A stretch of DNA of 64,000 nucleotides from Deltaproteobacteria bacterium Ga0077550 (GTDB lineage Bacteria; Myxococcota_A; Polyangia; Nannocystales; Nannocystaceae), in the NCBI GenBank assembly GCA_001464385.1, contig LNFB01000105.1, forward strand, positions 25,078-89,077. Reading direction: 5' to 3'. The position numbers were made by a program, and so were the translations under genes. Positions 1 through 8,259 of the stretch are shown here, in pieces (the stretch's first letter is position 1; every line of letters begins with the position of its first letter). The notes under the pieces are model-generated. The model made no database searches and was not told where the DNA came from. It was given only the letters and a program-made list of their open reading frames with translations.

Positions 1-2
1 TG

Positions 3-536
3 CTGAACGTGGTCGACGGGCTCATCGGCGACGACCGCTTCGTCGAGCTGCGCAAGCGCAAGGCCAAGTACCGCCGGCTCGCCACGGTCGACGACCTCAA
101 GAAGGAAGAGCGTGCCGCCCGCGAGGCCCAGACCGAGGAGGCCAACAAGTCCGCGGAGGCCGAGCTCGAGGAGGCGAAGAAGTCGCTCGAGGCGGCGGTC
201 GACGCGATCGAGCAGCGCAGCGATCTCGACGAGACCACCAAGCAGATCATGCTGAAGAGCGCCGAGCAGGCCGAGAACCGGCGGCTGCAGGCGCGCACCG
301 AGTCGATCGAGCGCGAGAAGGCCAAGGCCGTCGGCAAGGTCGAGACCCGCTATCAACGGCAGTCGCGCGAGATCGAGGACCGCATCCGCATCGCGTCGGT
401 GCTGCTGCCGCCGGTGCCGGCGCTGCTGCTCGGTGGCTTCATCTACCTGCGCAAGCGCAGGCGCGAGCACGACGCGATCCCGACGACCCGGCGCAAGGGC
501 GCCGCGGGCAAGGGCAAGGAAGGAGAGGGCGCATGA
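3..536 (+). CDS. GldG-like ABC transporter accessory protein, C-terminal part (5' truncated)
   Basis: The frame is open to the window edge, so only the last ~178 codons are present. It begins in a conserved 'GDDRFVELRKRKAKYR' block, continues as a long Glu/Lys/Ala coiled coil (about 30-120 in the visible part), then one transmembrane helix (IRIASVLLPPVPALLLGGF) and a basic cytoplasmic tail. This matches the end of GldG/DUF4350-type proteins that work with an ABC permease. The stop overlaps the start of the DUF4340 gene by ATGA, and GldG-DUF4340 neighbours are common in proteobacterial ABC operons, which supports the call. The substrate is unknown and the N-terminal domain cannot be inspected. 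Confidence 0.75.
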   Translation: MNVVDGLIGDDRFVELRKRKAKYRRLATVDDLKKEERAAREAQTEEANKSAEAELEEAKKSLEAAVDAIEQRSDLDETTKQIMLKSAEQAENRRLQARTESIEREKAKAVGKVETRYQRQSREIEDRIRIASVLLPPVPALLLGGFIYLRKRRREHDAIPTTRRKGAAGKGKEGEGA

Positions 537-1972
537 ATCGCACAACCGTCATCATGGTCGCGCTGGCGCTCGGTTCGGTCGGCCTGGCGTGGAACATGCG
601 GCCGCGGGATGTGGCCGCCGCCAGCTTCGAGGACACGGGCACACCGCTCTTCCCGGGCTTCACCGACCCGACCCTCGCGACCGCCCTCGAGGTGGTGAGC
701 TGGGACGACAAGGCCGCCAAGGTCCTGCGGTTCGCCGTGGAGCAGAAGTCGGGTCGCTGGGTCATCCCCAGCCACAACGACTACCCGGCCGACGGCACCG
801 AGCGCATGGGCAAGGCCGCGGCGTCGTTCATCGACGTCAACAAGGACCTCTACTACGGCGACAACGCGGCCGAGCACGGCCAGTACGGCGTGCTCGACCC
901 CGAGTCGGCCGACGGCAAGGGCGACGAGAAGGGCAAGCACATCACCATCAAGGACGCCTCGGGCGCGACGTTGGTGGCCATCATCGTGGGCAAGGAGATC
1001 CCCGAGAAGCAGGGCTTCTTCTACGTGCGCTCGCCCGAGGAGAAGCGGGTCTACGGCGCGCGCCTCGAACTCGACATCTCGACCAACTTCACCGACTGGA
1101 TCGAGAAGGACCTGCTCAAGGTCAAGCGCGACGAGATCATCACGATGCTCTACGACCCGTACACGGTCGACGAGCAGCAGGGCAAGGTCACCGGCAGCTC
1201 GCCGGTGCGCGCGAACCTGACGTCGGTCGACGGCAAGGACGAGTGGGTCGCGGAGCCGGGCGTCGAGGCCCCCGACGGCAAGATCGTCGACAGCGCCAAG
1301 GTCCGGCAGATGATCACCGCGATCTCGAGCATCAAGATCGTCGGCGTGCGTCCGCGGCCCAAGCCGCTCACGCTGCAGGCGCTGCAGTCCAAGGGCTTCT
1401 TCGTCACGCCCGACGGCGCGCGGCTGTTCGGCAACGAGGGCGAGGCGCGGGTCGTCACGAAGGACGGCATCGTGTTCAGCCTCTACTTCGGCGAGATCAC
1501 CTACGAGTCGGGCCTGGCCCTGACCGCGGGCGCCGACGACGAGGCACCCGACGAGCCGACGACGCCCGAGCTCGACGGCGAGAAGGACGAGAAGGCCGCC
1601 AATCGCTACATGTTCGTCGAGGTCGCCTACGACCCGTCGATGGACAAGGGCGAGGAGGCGCCGGTCGAGGAGCCCGAGGACGGCAAGCCGGCGAAGCCCA
1701 GCGTGCGCGGGCAGGATCGGGCGAAGCAGCTGCAGGCCCGCTTCGGCGAGTGGTTCTATGTCATCTCGGACATGAGCTACAAGCAGATCCACAAGGACCG
1801 CAGCGAGCTCTTCAAGGGCGCCCCGGCCCCCAAGGAGTCGCCTGCGGCCCCGCCCGGCGGCACCACGCCGGCCCCCGGTGGCGCGGCGAAGGACAAGCCG
1901 GCGCCGGAGAAGGACAAGCCGGCGCCGAAGGCCCCGGCGAAGCCCGAGCCTCCGGCACCGCCCTCGCCGTGA
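533..1972 (+). CDS. DUF4340 domain-containing membrane-anchored protein
   Basis: 479 residues with one N-terminal membrane anchor (residues 5-20) and a large extracytoplasmic region. The 'GRWVIPSHNDYPAD' block and the repeated beta-rich segments around residues 50-250 are typical of DUF4340. The C-terminal ~60 residues are low complexity Pro/Ala/Lys with 'KPAPEKDKPAPK' repeats, probably a linker in the envelope. The start overlaps the upstream GldG-like gene by 4 bp, so translation is probably coupled and the protein is likely an accessory part of the same ABC system. No catalytic motif is visible and the molecular role is unknown. Confidence 0.8.
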   Translation: MNRTTVIMVALALGSVGLAWNMRPRDVAAASFEDTGTPLFPGFTDPTLATALEVVSWDDKAAKVLRFAVEQKSGRWVIPSHNDYPADGTERMGKAAASFIDVNKDLYYGDNAAEHGQYGVLDPESADGKGDEKGKHITIKDASGATLVAIIVGKEIPEKQGFFYVRSPEEKRVYGARLELDISTNFTDWIEKDLLKVKRDEIITMLYDPYTVDEQQGKVTGSSPVRANLTSVDGKDEWVAEPGVEAPDGKIVDSAKVRQMITAISSIKIVGVRPRPKPLTLQALQSKGFFVTPDGARLFGNEGEARVVTKDGIVFSLYFGEITYESGLALTAGADDEAPDEPTTPELDGEKDEKAANRYMFVEVAYDPSMDKGEEAPVEEPEDGKPAKPSVRGQDRAKQLQARFGEWFYVISDMSYKQIHKDRSELFKGAPAPKESPAAPPGGTTPAPGGAAKDKPAPEKDKPAPKAPAKPEPPAPPSP

Positions 1973-2085
1973 GCCGAGCGCAGGCGCTGCGTGATCGGGC
2001 GGCGTGCCGAGGGCCCGCCGTCCGGTCCGCGCGCCGAGGGGGCGGTTGCGGGGATTCTCGCGCGGGTGCATAACCCGGCGCCGCG

Positions 2086-4224
2086 ATGACCGAGTCGGCC
2101 GACACGGCAACGGAGCCCCCCCAACGCGCCAAGCTGAGCTGGCGTGAGGGGCTCTTCCTCGTCGGGCCCGACCCGCTGACCTCGCCGTACTACTCGTCCG
2201 GCGCGCTCATCGTCGCTGGCGTCGGATACACGACGCCGATCTTCCAGATCGGGCTGTACGCGCTGTTGTTCGTGCTCGCGCCGATCTACGTCGAAGCGGT
2301 GCTGCTGACGCTGTCGAACGGCGGCACGTACGTGATGACGCGCTATGCCCTCAGCCACCTCGGCAAGCTGGCGGTGGTCGCCGCGGCGTCGGTCGGCGTG
2401 ACGATCTCGTTCTCGTACGTGGCGACGGCGATCGTCAGCCTGCTGTCGTTCAGCGACTACGTGCTCTCGCTCGTGGGCGGCGGACACGGCGGCCACACCG
2501 TGGCCGCGATCTGCCTCGCGACGCTGCCGGCGATCGGCTTCGCGATGTGGGTCATGCCGGGGCGCTGGCGCGCGACCATGCCGACGGTCCTGCTGACCAC
2601 GCTCGCTGCGATCGCCCTGTCGCCGATCTTCCCGCGGGCGGTGGTCGTCATGCTGCCGCCGCTGGTCCTGTTGTTCTCGCTGAACAACTACGGGTTGCAC
2701 GAGAGCGTGCAGGTCAGCAAGACCATCTTCCTCATCAACCTCGCGGTGATGGGCATCACCCTCGGCTTCGGCGTGATCTACGTGCTCATGCACGGCCTGG
2801 ACGTCGACCTGTTCCTCCACGGCGCACCGCAGGTCGAGGCCGCGGCCCCGGCCGGCAGCCACGGCGCCCGTCACCTGCCGGGCTTCCTCACCCTCGGCGC
2901 CGCGCTGGTGCCCGTCGCCCTGGGCTCCTCGATCCTCGGCGCGTCCGGGGTCGAGTCGGTGATGAACATCCCCGAGGAGCTCGAGCGTCCGCGCCGCGAC
3001 ATCCGCAAGATCTACCGGGTGATGCTCCTGACCCTGCTCGTGGTCGGCGGGCTGACCTCGGTGCTGGTGTTCATGGTCCTGTCGCCGCAGCAGCTCCTCG
3101 GCGCCGCGGGCTACCTCGTCGCCGAGCTCGGCAAGACGGCGGTCGCGGGCGTGACCGGGGTCGAGCTGCTCGGCTCGATCTGGAGCGTGGTCATCGTCAC
3201 CAGCGCGGCGCTGATGCTCATCGGCGCGACCAACACCGGCTTCGCCGGCGCCCGCGGCCTGTGGGTCACGATGGCCCGCGACAACCTGCTGCCGCGCGCG
3301 CTGCTCGACCCCAACGAGCGCGGGGTCTTCTCGCGCATCAACCTGATGTTCTTCGTGTCGATCTTCGCGCTGTGCTGGGAGGGCGAGGCGGACATCGAGG
3401 TGCTCGAGCGGTGGTACGGCGCGTCGTTCGGCCTGGTGATGTTCTCGGGCGTGGTCGCGTTCATCCTGCTGCGGAAGTTCAAGGCGAACGATCGTCGGGT
3501 CTATCGCGCGCCGTTCAACGTCACGATCGGCGGGGTCAGCCTGCCGCTGGCGGCCGTGTTCGGCCTCGCGTTCCTGTCGTTCGCGCTGCTCGGCCTGTAC
3601 GACCGCTTCGGCGAGCAGATCCGCGACCTCCGGGCGTTGCTGGTCACGGCCGCGGTGGCCGTCGGCGCGATCCTCCTCGGCTACAACCACCGGCCGCTGC
3701 TCCGCGCGGCGCACTCGTACTTCCGGCGCGTGATCGACACCGTCGAGAGCGAGGCGCTGGAGACGGAGGACCGCACGATCGTGGTCGCGGTCGGTGGCGT
3801 GCGCATCGGACGGCTGCTGCACCACGCCGTCGAGATCGCCCGGGCCCAGAGCAAGGCCAGCGGCATCCCGTACCGACAGATCGTCGTCTTCCACATGACG
3901 CGCACCGTCCAGCGCGAGGCCGTCTACAAGGTCACGCGCGACTCGATCCGCCCGTCGTCGATCGAGGGCAACGTCATCCGCGTGCACACCGAGATCACCG
4001 AGATCGTGCCGCCCGACCTCACGATGTACCTCGCGCTCGTGCCGAACCGGCACACCGAGAAGGACACGCTGCACGCGGCGATGGACGAGCTGGTCGACTT
4101 CCACCAGCGCCACGGGTTCCGCGGGCACATCGTGCTCATCGGCGACTACGGGATCCAGGAGGCGGACAAAGAGGACCTGCAGCGCCGCCTGGTCGGCTCG
4201 ACGCTGCTGCCGGTCCCCGTCTGA
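2086..4224 (+). CDS. APC-superfamily amino acid permease with C-terminal soluble domain
   Basis: 712 residues. Residues 20-540 hold about twelve hydrophobic helices, beginning with 'FLVGPDPLTSPYYSSGALI', a glycine/serine-rich first helix as in APC (amino acid-polyamine-cation) transporters, and a 'FAGARGLWVTMARDNLLPRAL' segment typical of the loop before helix 9. The last ~170 residues are soluble and alternate beta and alpha ('DRTIVVAVGGVRIGRLLHHAVEIA'), resembling a universal-stress-like regulatory domain. Substrate cannot be read from sequence. A weak -10 (TAACCC, 2071-2076) lies 9 nt before the ATG. It is separated from the DUF4340 gene by 113 bp and is probably its own transcription unit. 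Confidence 0.8.
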   Translation: MTESADTATEPPQRAKLSWREGLFLVGPDPLTSPYYSSGALIVAGVGYTTPIFQIGLYALLFVLAPIYVEAVLLTLSNGGTYVMTRYALSHLGKLAVVAAASVGVTISFSYVATAIVSLLSFSDYVLSLVGGGHGGHTVAAICLATLPAIGFAMWVMPGRWRATMPTVLLTTLAAIALSPIFPRAVVVMLPPLVLLFSLNNYGLHESVQVSKTIFLINLAVMGITLGFGVIYVLMHGLDVDLFLHGAPQVEAAAPAGSHGARHLPGFLTLGAALVPVALGSSILGASGVESVMNIPEELERPRRDIRKIYRVMLLTLLVVGGLTSVLVFMVLSPQQLLGAAGYLVAELGKTAVAGVTGVELLGSIWSVVIVTSAALMLIGATNTGFAGARGLWVTMARDNLLPRALLDPNERGVFSRINLMFFVSIFALCWEGEADIEVLERWYGASFGLVMFSGVVAFILLRKFKANDRRVYRAPFNVTIGGVSLPLAAVFGLAFLSFALLGLYDRFGEQIRDLRALLVTAAVAVGAILLGYNHRPLLRAAHSYFRRVIDTVESEALETEDRTIVVAVGGVRIGRLLHHAVEIARAQSKASGIPYRQIVVFHMTRTVQREAVYKVTRDSIRPSSIEGNVIRVHTEITEIVPPDLTMYLALVPNRHTEKDTLHAAMDELVDFHQRHGFRGHIVLIGDYGIQEADKEDLQRRLVGSTLLPVPV

Positions 4225-4277
4225 CCGCGGTCGTCCCCGCGTCCGCGGCCGCGCGCGCGGTCCGACGGTGGCCGTGC

Positions 4278-4283
4278 TAGGGT
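4278..4283 (+). promoter_or_regulatory. -10 hexamer TAGGGT of a probably leaderless transcript
   Basis: TAGGGT ends 8 nt before the GTG at 4292. This favours 4292 rather than the upstream in-frame GTG at 4268 as the start, because transcription would begin at or next to 4290. Confidence 0.45.
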
Positions 4284-4291
4284 CGTCGGGC

Positions 4292-5989
4292 GTGTCGGCC
4301 CGAACCCCGTCGATCGTTCTGCTCTCGGCGGTGCTCGCCGCCGTCGGCGCCTGTCAGGGTGGCGACCCCCCGCCCGGGAGCATCGGCGACGGCGACGACC
4401 TCGAGCTCTGCGTCGGCGAGGTCGAGGTCCCCGACGAGGCCCTGCGCGGGCTGTTGGAGGCGATCCTGCCCCAGCCCGAGCCGCCCGAGGACGCCGAGGA
4501 GGAGCCGCCCAAGGTCATCCTCGCCGAGGAGCTGCGCAAGCTGCCGGGCCTGCGCGCGCCGGACCTCGGCATCGCCGATCTGCGCGGGCTCGAGTGCGCG
4601 CAGAGCCTCCACAGCCTGGGCTTGAGCGGCAACGCGGTCACCGACCTCGAGCCGCTGCGCAACCTCCCGCTGCTCGAGGAGCTGCAGCTCAGCGGCAACG
4701 CGGTGACCGATCTGTCGGTGCTCGGCGAGCTCACCAGCCTGCGGATCCTCGTGCTCGACGACAATGGCATCGAGGACGTGTCACCGCTGGCGACCCTGAC
4801 TGCGCTCGAGTTCCTCGACCTCGGCGCCAACAAGATCACCGACGTGTCGTCGCTGTCGACCCTGACGGCGCTGACCGGGATCGTGCTGCAGAAGAACGAG
4901 ATCCGCTCGATCTCTGCGCTCGCCGAGATGACCGCGCTGTTCTCGGTCGACCTGTCGGACAACGAGATCGCGGATCTCGAGCCGCTGGCCGAGCACGAGG
5001 CGCTGCACTTCGCCGACGTCGAGGGCAACGCGATCGAGAGCCTGGCGCCGCTGCGCGCGGCCACCCAGATGGTCTCGATCGAGGCGTCGCGCAACGCCCT
5101 GGTCGATCTCGAGGGCATCGAGGGCATGCATGCCCTGGATCGCCTCGTCGCCCAGGAGAACGCGGTGACGACGACCGCGCCGGTCGACGGCCTCGCGATG
5201 CTCACCGTGCTCGACCTGGGCGGCAATCAGGTCCGGTCGCTCGCGGGCGTGGGGTCGCTGGTCAGCCTGCGCCGGCTCGCGCTGGCGAACAACGACGTCG
5301 ACGATCTCTCGGCGGTCACCGGGCTGCCCGAGATGCGGGAGATCGACGTGCGCAACAACCCCGTCACGGACTTCGGGCCGGTCGGCACGCTGCCGCTGCT
5401 CGGCGCGCTCATCGTCGGTGGCACCGGCGTCGCGCTCGACCTCTCGCCGCTGGCCGGACGCTCGGTCTTCCGCCGCCTGTCGTTCGAGAAGGGCAGGGCG
5501 GACTCGCTGGCGTTCCTGGCCGATCTGCCCAGCATCGAGACCATCGAGCTCGACGACACCGTGCTCTCGGCGCAGGCGGTGGACGACCTCGGGCTGGCGC
5601 CGACGCTCCAGACGGTGACGATCAACCGCACGGGCGCGGCGGATCTCTCCGGGCTCGTGCCGCTGGTCCTGCTCGAGGTGCTGGAGGCGGAGGACAACGC
5701 GATCGCCTCGATCGCGGCGCTCGCGAGCTTCCCCGGGCTCTTGAAGGCCAAGCTCGCGGGCAATCCCCTGGCGTCGCTCGCGGGCGTCGAGACCCTCGAG
5801 ATCCTCACGGACCTCGACGTCTCGCGGACGCTGATCGCGGATCTCGATCCCGTCGCGGCGAACGAGACGTTCCGGACCGACGACGTCGTCGATGCCCGCG
5901 AGACCAACCTCGGCCCGGACGACTGCTCCGCGATCGCGGTGATCGAGGAGCGGCTCGCGGTCGTCGTCCACGACGTCGACTGTCCCTGA
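4292..5989 (+). CDS. Leucine-rich repeat lipoprotein (SDS22/internalin-type repeats)
   Basis: 565 residues from GTG 4292. The signal peptide ends in a lipobox (VGAC, Cys near residue 21), so it should be a lipoprotein. From about residue 95 to the end it is built of ~22-residue leucine-rich repeats of the form LxxLxxLxLxxNxIxDxxxLxxL, at least fifteen of them, as in internalins and bacterial SDS22-like proteins. Such arrays are protein-binding scaffolds and no catalytic domain is present. An in-frame GTG at 4268 would add eight residues before the signal peptide and overlap the -10-like TAGGGT, so the later start is preferred. Gene context gives no hint of the partner. Confidence 0.85.
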   Translation: MSARTPSIVLLSAVLAAVGACQGGDPPPGSIGDGDDLELCVGEVEVPDEALRGLLEAILPQPEPPEDAEEEPPKVILAEELRKLPGLRAPDLGIADLRGLECAQSLHSLGLSGNAVTDLEPLRNLPLLEELQLSGNAVTDLSVLGELTSLRILVLDDNGIEDVSPLATLTALEFLDLGANKITDVSSLSTLTALTGIVLQKNEIRSISALAEMTALFSVDLSDNEIADLEPLAEHEALHFADVEGNAIESLAPLRAATQMVSIEASRNALVDLEGIEGMHALDRLVAQENAVTTTAPVDGLAMLTVLDLGGNQVRSLAGVGSLVSLRRLALANNDVDDLSAVTGLPEMREIDVRNNPVTDFGPVGTLPLLGALIVGGTGVALDLSPLAGRSVFRRLSFEKGRADSLAFLADLPSIETIELDDTVLSAQAVDDLGLAPTLQTVTINRTGAADLSGLVPLVLLEVLEAEDNAIASIAALASFPGLLKAKLAGNPLASLAGVETLEILTDLDVSRTLIADLDPVAANETFRTDDVVDARETNLGPDDCSAIAVIEERLAVVVHDVDCP

Positions 5990-6087
5990 CGCCGCGGGAT
6001 CCGGCGGGCAGATCTCGGCGTCGCTGCGGCGTCGGCGGGCACCGCCAGGAGTTGGCATCGCCGCCCGCGGTGGCGTACACCGTGGAC

Positions 6088-7062
6088 ATGCGCGCGGCCG
6101 CAGCGACGTACCTCGAGCACCTCCGCACCCAGCGGCGGCTCTCGCCGCACACGCTGCGGGCCTACGGCGGGGATCTCGAGGACTTCGCCCGGTTCGTCGA
6201 CGAGCTGCGCGGCCGGCCCGCGGCCGTCGCCGATCTCGACCTCCGGACCGTGCGCGCGTGGTTGGCGGTCCGCCACCGCACGCTCGGATCGACGTCCATC
6301 GCGCGCAAGCTCTCGGCCATGCGGAGCTTCGGCGAGTGGCTCCGCCGCCAGGGCCTGCGCGCCGACAACGACGTGCAGCTGGTCGGTAGCCCCAAGCGCC
6401 GCAGCAAGCTCCCGGTCGCTCTGCCCCCCGGCGACGTCGGGCGCATGATCGACGAGCCGCAGCAGGAGGGCCCCTCGGGCGTGCGCGACCGGGCGCTGCT
6501 CGAGGTGATCTATGGCGCCGGGCTGCGCGTGAGCGAGGCGTGCGGGCTCGACCTCGATCACCTCGAGCGCGAGGGTGGGCAGCTGCGCGTGCGCGTCGTC
6601 GGGGGCAAGGGCGGCAAGGACCGCATCGTGCCGCTCGGCGCCCCGGCGCAGGCGGCCGTCGACGCCTGGCTCGCCGTGCGTCCAGCGCTCGTGCAGCCGA
6701 AGTCGCCGGCCAAGGCGCTGTGGATCGGCGACCGCGGCGGCCGCATCGGCGTGCGCATGGTCCGGGAGCTCGTGTACCGGCGCTGCGATGCCACCGGCGC
6801 GCGCGCCCGCATCGCGCCGCACGGCCTGCGCCACTCGTTCGCGACGCACCTGTTGGAGAGCGGCTGCGATCTGCGGACGATCCAGACGATGCTCGGCCAC
6901 GCGAGCCTGTCGACCACGCAGCGGTACACCCATCTGACATTCGGCACGATGCTCGACGTCTACGAGCGCGCGCACCCGCGGGCGCTGCGGCGGCGCGACG
7001 ATCCGCAGCCGCACTCGGCCGACGATCACAAGTCGACGAAGACGCGCGGGCCCGCGGCCTGA
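6088..7062 (+). CDS. xerC: Tyrosine recombinase XerC/XerD family
   Basis: 324 residues, the usual size for Xer recombinases. The N-terminal SAM-like core-binding domain (1-95) starts with the typical 'YLEHLRTQRRLSPHTLRAY'. The catalytic domain carries the full set: Arg147 (GAGLRVSEACGL), Lys174 (GGKGGKDR), His245 and Arg248 (HGLRHSF), His271 (LGHASLSTTQ) and nucleophile Tyr280. Xer proteins resolve chromosome dimers at dif with FtsK. XerC and XerD cannot be separated confidently here. A TACACC hexamer ends 6 nt before this ATG. No attachment site, excisionase or prophage gene is nearby, so a phage integrase is unlikely. Its 3' end overlaps the convergent M23 gene by 37 bp. Confidence 0.9.
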   Translation: MRAAAATYLEHLRTQRRLSPHTLRAYGGDLEDFARFVDELRGRPAAVADLDLRTVRAWLAVRHRTLGSTSIARKLSAMRSFGEWLRRQGLRADNDVQLVGSPKRRSKLPVALPPGDVGRMIDEPQQEGPSGVRDRALLEVIYGAGLRVSEACGLDLDHLEREGGQLRVRVVGGKGGKDRIVPLGAPAQAAVDAWLAVRPALVQPKSPAKALWIGDRGGRIGVRMVRELVYRRCDATGARARIAPHGLRHSFATHLLESGCDLRTIQTMLGHASLSTTQRYTHLTFGTMLDVYERAHPRALRRRDDPQPHSADDHKSTKTRGPAA

Positions 7063-8138
7063 TCGCGGCGGGCGACGCCCGCGGGCGGATCGTTGCTGAG
7101 CGCGTCGCCGCGGGTCGGCTCGTACATCTCGTGCCACGTGCCGTCCCGCCACACGTCGACGAACGGCGCGGGCAGGCCGATCTCACCGCCTCGACGACCG
7201 CGGGCCGACAGGTGGTAGTGCAGGTGCGGGCCGCTGCTGTGGCCGCTGTTGCCGGCCTGGGCGATCACCTGGCCGGGCGCGACCTCGTCGCCGACCTGCA
7301 CGCGCACGCTGCCTGGGATCGCGTGCCACAGCGACGAGAACTCGCCGAAGCCGTGATCGATCACCACGCCGTTGCCGCCCTTCTCACCGGCTTGGCCGGG
7401 GATGTTCTCGCGGACGTCGTTGACCGCGAGCACCACGGTGCCCGCGGCGGGCGCCAGGATCTCGCGGCCGTAGCAGTAGTACGAGCGGTTGTCGGTGCTG
7501 GGGCTGCCGGGCTGTTTTCGGCGCCCGTTCTTCTTCACGACGATGTCGTAGGCGAAGCGCTGCACCACGGTCTTGTAGTGGTGGTTGGTCGACGTGCTGC
7601 GACCGCCGTGGCTGATCGTCCACTCGCCGGCGCCGGGGAAGTGCAGGCGGGCGACGGGGAGATAGCCCTCGGCGGGGCCCTTCAGGGTCTCGAGGAACCA
7701 ATGCTCGCGGATGAGCAGGCGCGCGAGCTGGCGGCGCTCGTCGAGGGCGAACTGGTAGAGCACCGCGGTCACCACTGGCCGCTTGCCCTCGCGTCGGTGC
7801 ACCCACAGCCCCGAGTACCAGAGCAACTTGCCCTCGTGGTGCGTGCGCTCCTCGAGCATGCCGATGGCCGGGCCGAACTCGCGGCCGAGGTGGGCCGCGG
7901 CCTCGTCGAGGGTCTCGACGCTCAGGCGGCTGCGCAGCTCCGGGGTCATCCACTGGCGGACGAGCGCGAGGTCCTGTCCGCCGATCGACTTGACCAGCAG
8001 ATCGGCGTCGGCGAGCACGGCGCTGCTGGGCTGCACCTGCTCGGCGCGTGGCGGCACCGGCGGTGCCGTGGGGTGCTTGCACCCCGGCGCGGACAACGAC
8101 GCTGCGAGGGCGCAGCCGGCGAGGGCGAGGCGAGACAC
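7026..8138 (-). CDS. M23-family metallopeptidase lipoprotein
   Basis: 370 residues from a GTG. The signal peptide ends in the lipobox SAPGC with Cys20. Residues 38-150 form a helical domain resembling DUF3887. Residues ~185-320 are a peptidase M23 (lysostaphin/LytM) fold: likely zinc ligands are His187 (NHHY), Asp198 (RFAYDIV) and the HxH pair His305/His307 in 'GPHLHYH'. All expected ligands are present, so an active peptidoglycan endopeptidase is plausible, anchored in the outer or inner membrane. The open frame extends upstream to 8531 but that part overlaps the divergent J-domain gene and lacks a signal peptide, so the internal GTG at 8138 is chosen. A CATACT -10-like hexamer lies 13 nt upstream. 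Confidence 0.85.
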   Translation of the reverse strand: MSRLALAGCALAASLSAPGCKHPTAPPVPPRAEQVQPSSAVLADADLLVKSIGGQDLALVRQWMTPELRSRLSVETLDEAAAHLGREFGPAIGMLEERTHHEGKLLWYSGLWVHRREGKRPVVTAVLYQFALDERRQLARLLIREHWFLETLKGPAEGYLPVARLHFPGAGEWTISHGGRSTSTNHHYKTVVQRFAYDIVVKKNGRRKQPGSPSTDNRSYYCYGREILAPAAGTVVLAVNDVRENIPGQAGEKGGNGVVIDHGFGEFSSLWHAIPGSVRVQVGDEVAPGQVIAQAGNSGHSSGPHLHYHLSARGRRGGEIGLPAPFVDVWRDGTWHEMYEPTRGDALSNDPPAGVARRDQAAGPRVFVDL

Positions 8139-8216
8139 GTGATCCGACGGCAGTATGGCAGATGCGCCGCGCCGAGCCCTGGCGCAACGCAATTCGCGGG
8201 CGCCGATCGATGCCCG

Positions 8217-8245
8217 CTGACTTCCGGGCCGGACCCGCCTAAGCT
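8217..8245 (+). promoter_or_regulatory. Sigma-70-type promoter of the J-domain/Hsp70 pair
   Basis: CTGACT (8217-8222), 17-nt spacer, TAAGCT (8240-8245), 14 nt before the ATG at 8260. The leader would be only about 8 nt. Confidence 0.4.
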
Positions 8246-8259
8246 GGTGGGGATCGACG

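Noticed and set aside
1777..4128. 783-codon minus-strand frame
   Set aside because: Antisense to the APC permease; low-complexity Arg/Asp/Gln translation typical of high-GC shadow frames.
6088..7062. Tyrosine recombinase as evidence of an integrated element
   Set aside because: No direct-repeat attachment sites, tRNA junction, excisionase or phage genes nearby; size and motifs fit housekeeping XerC/D.
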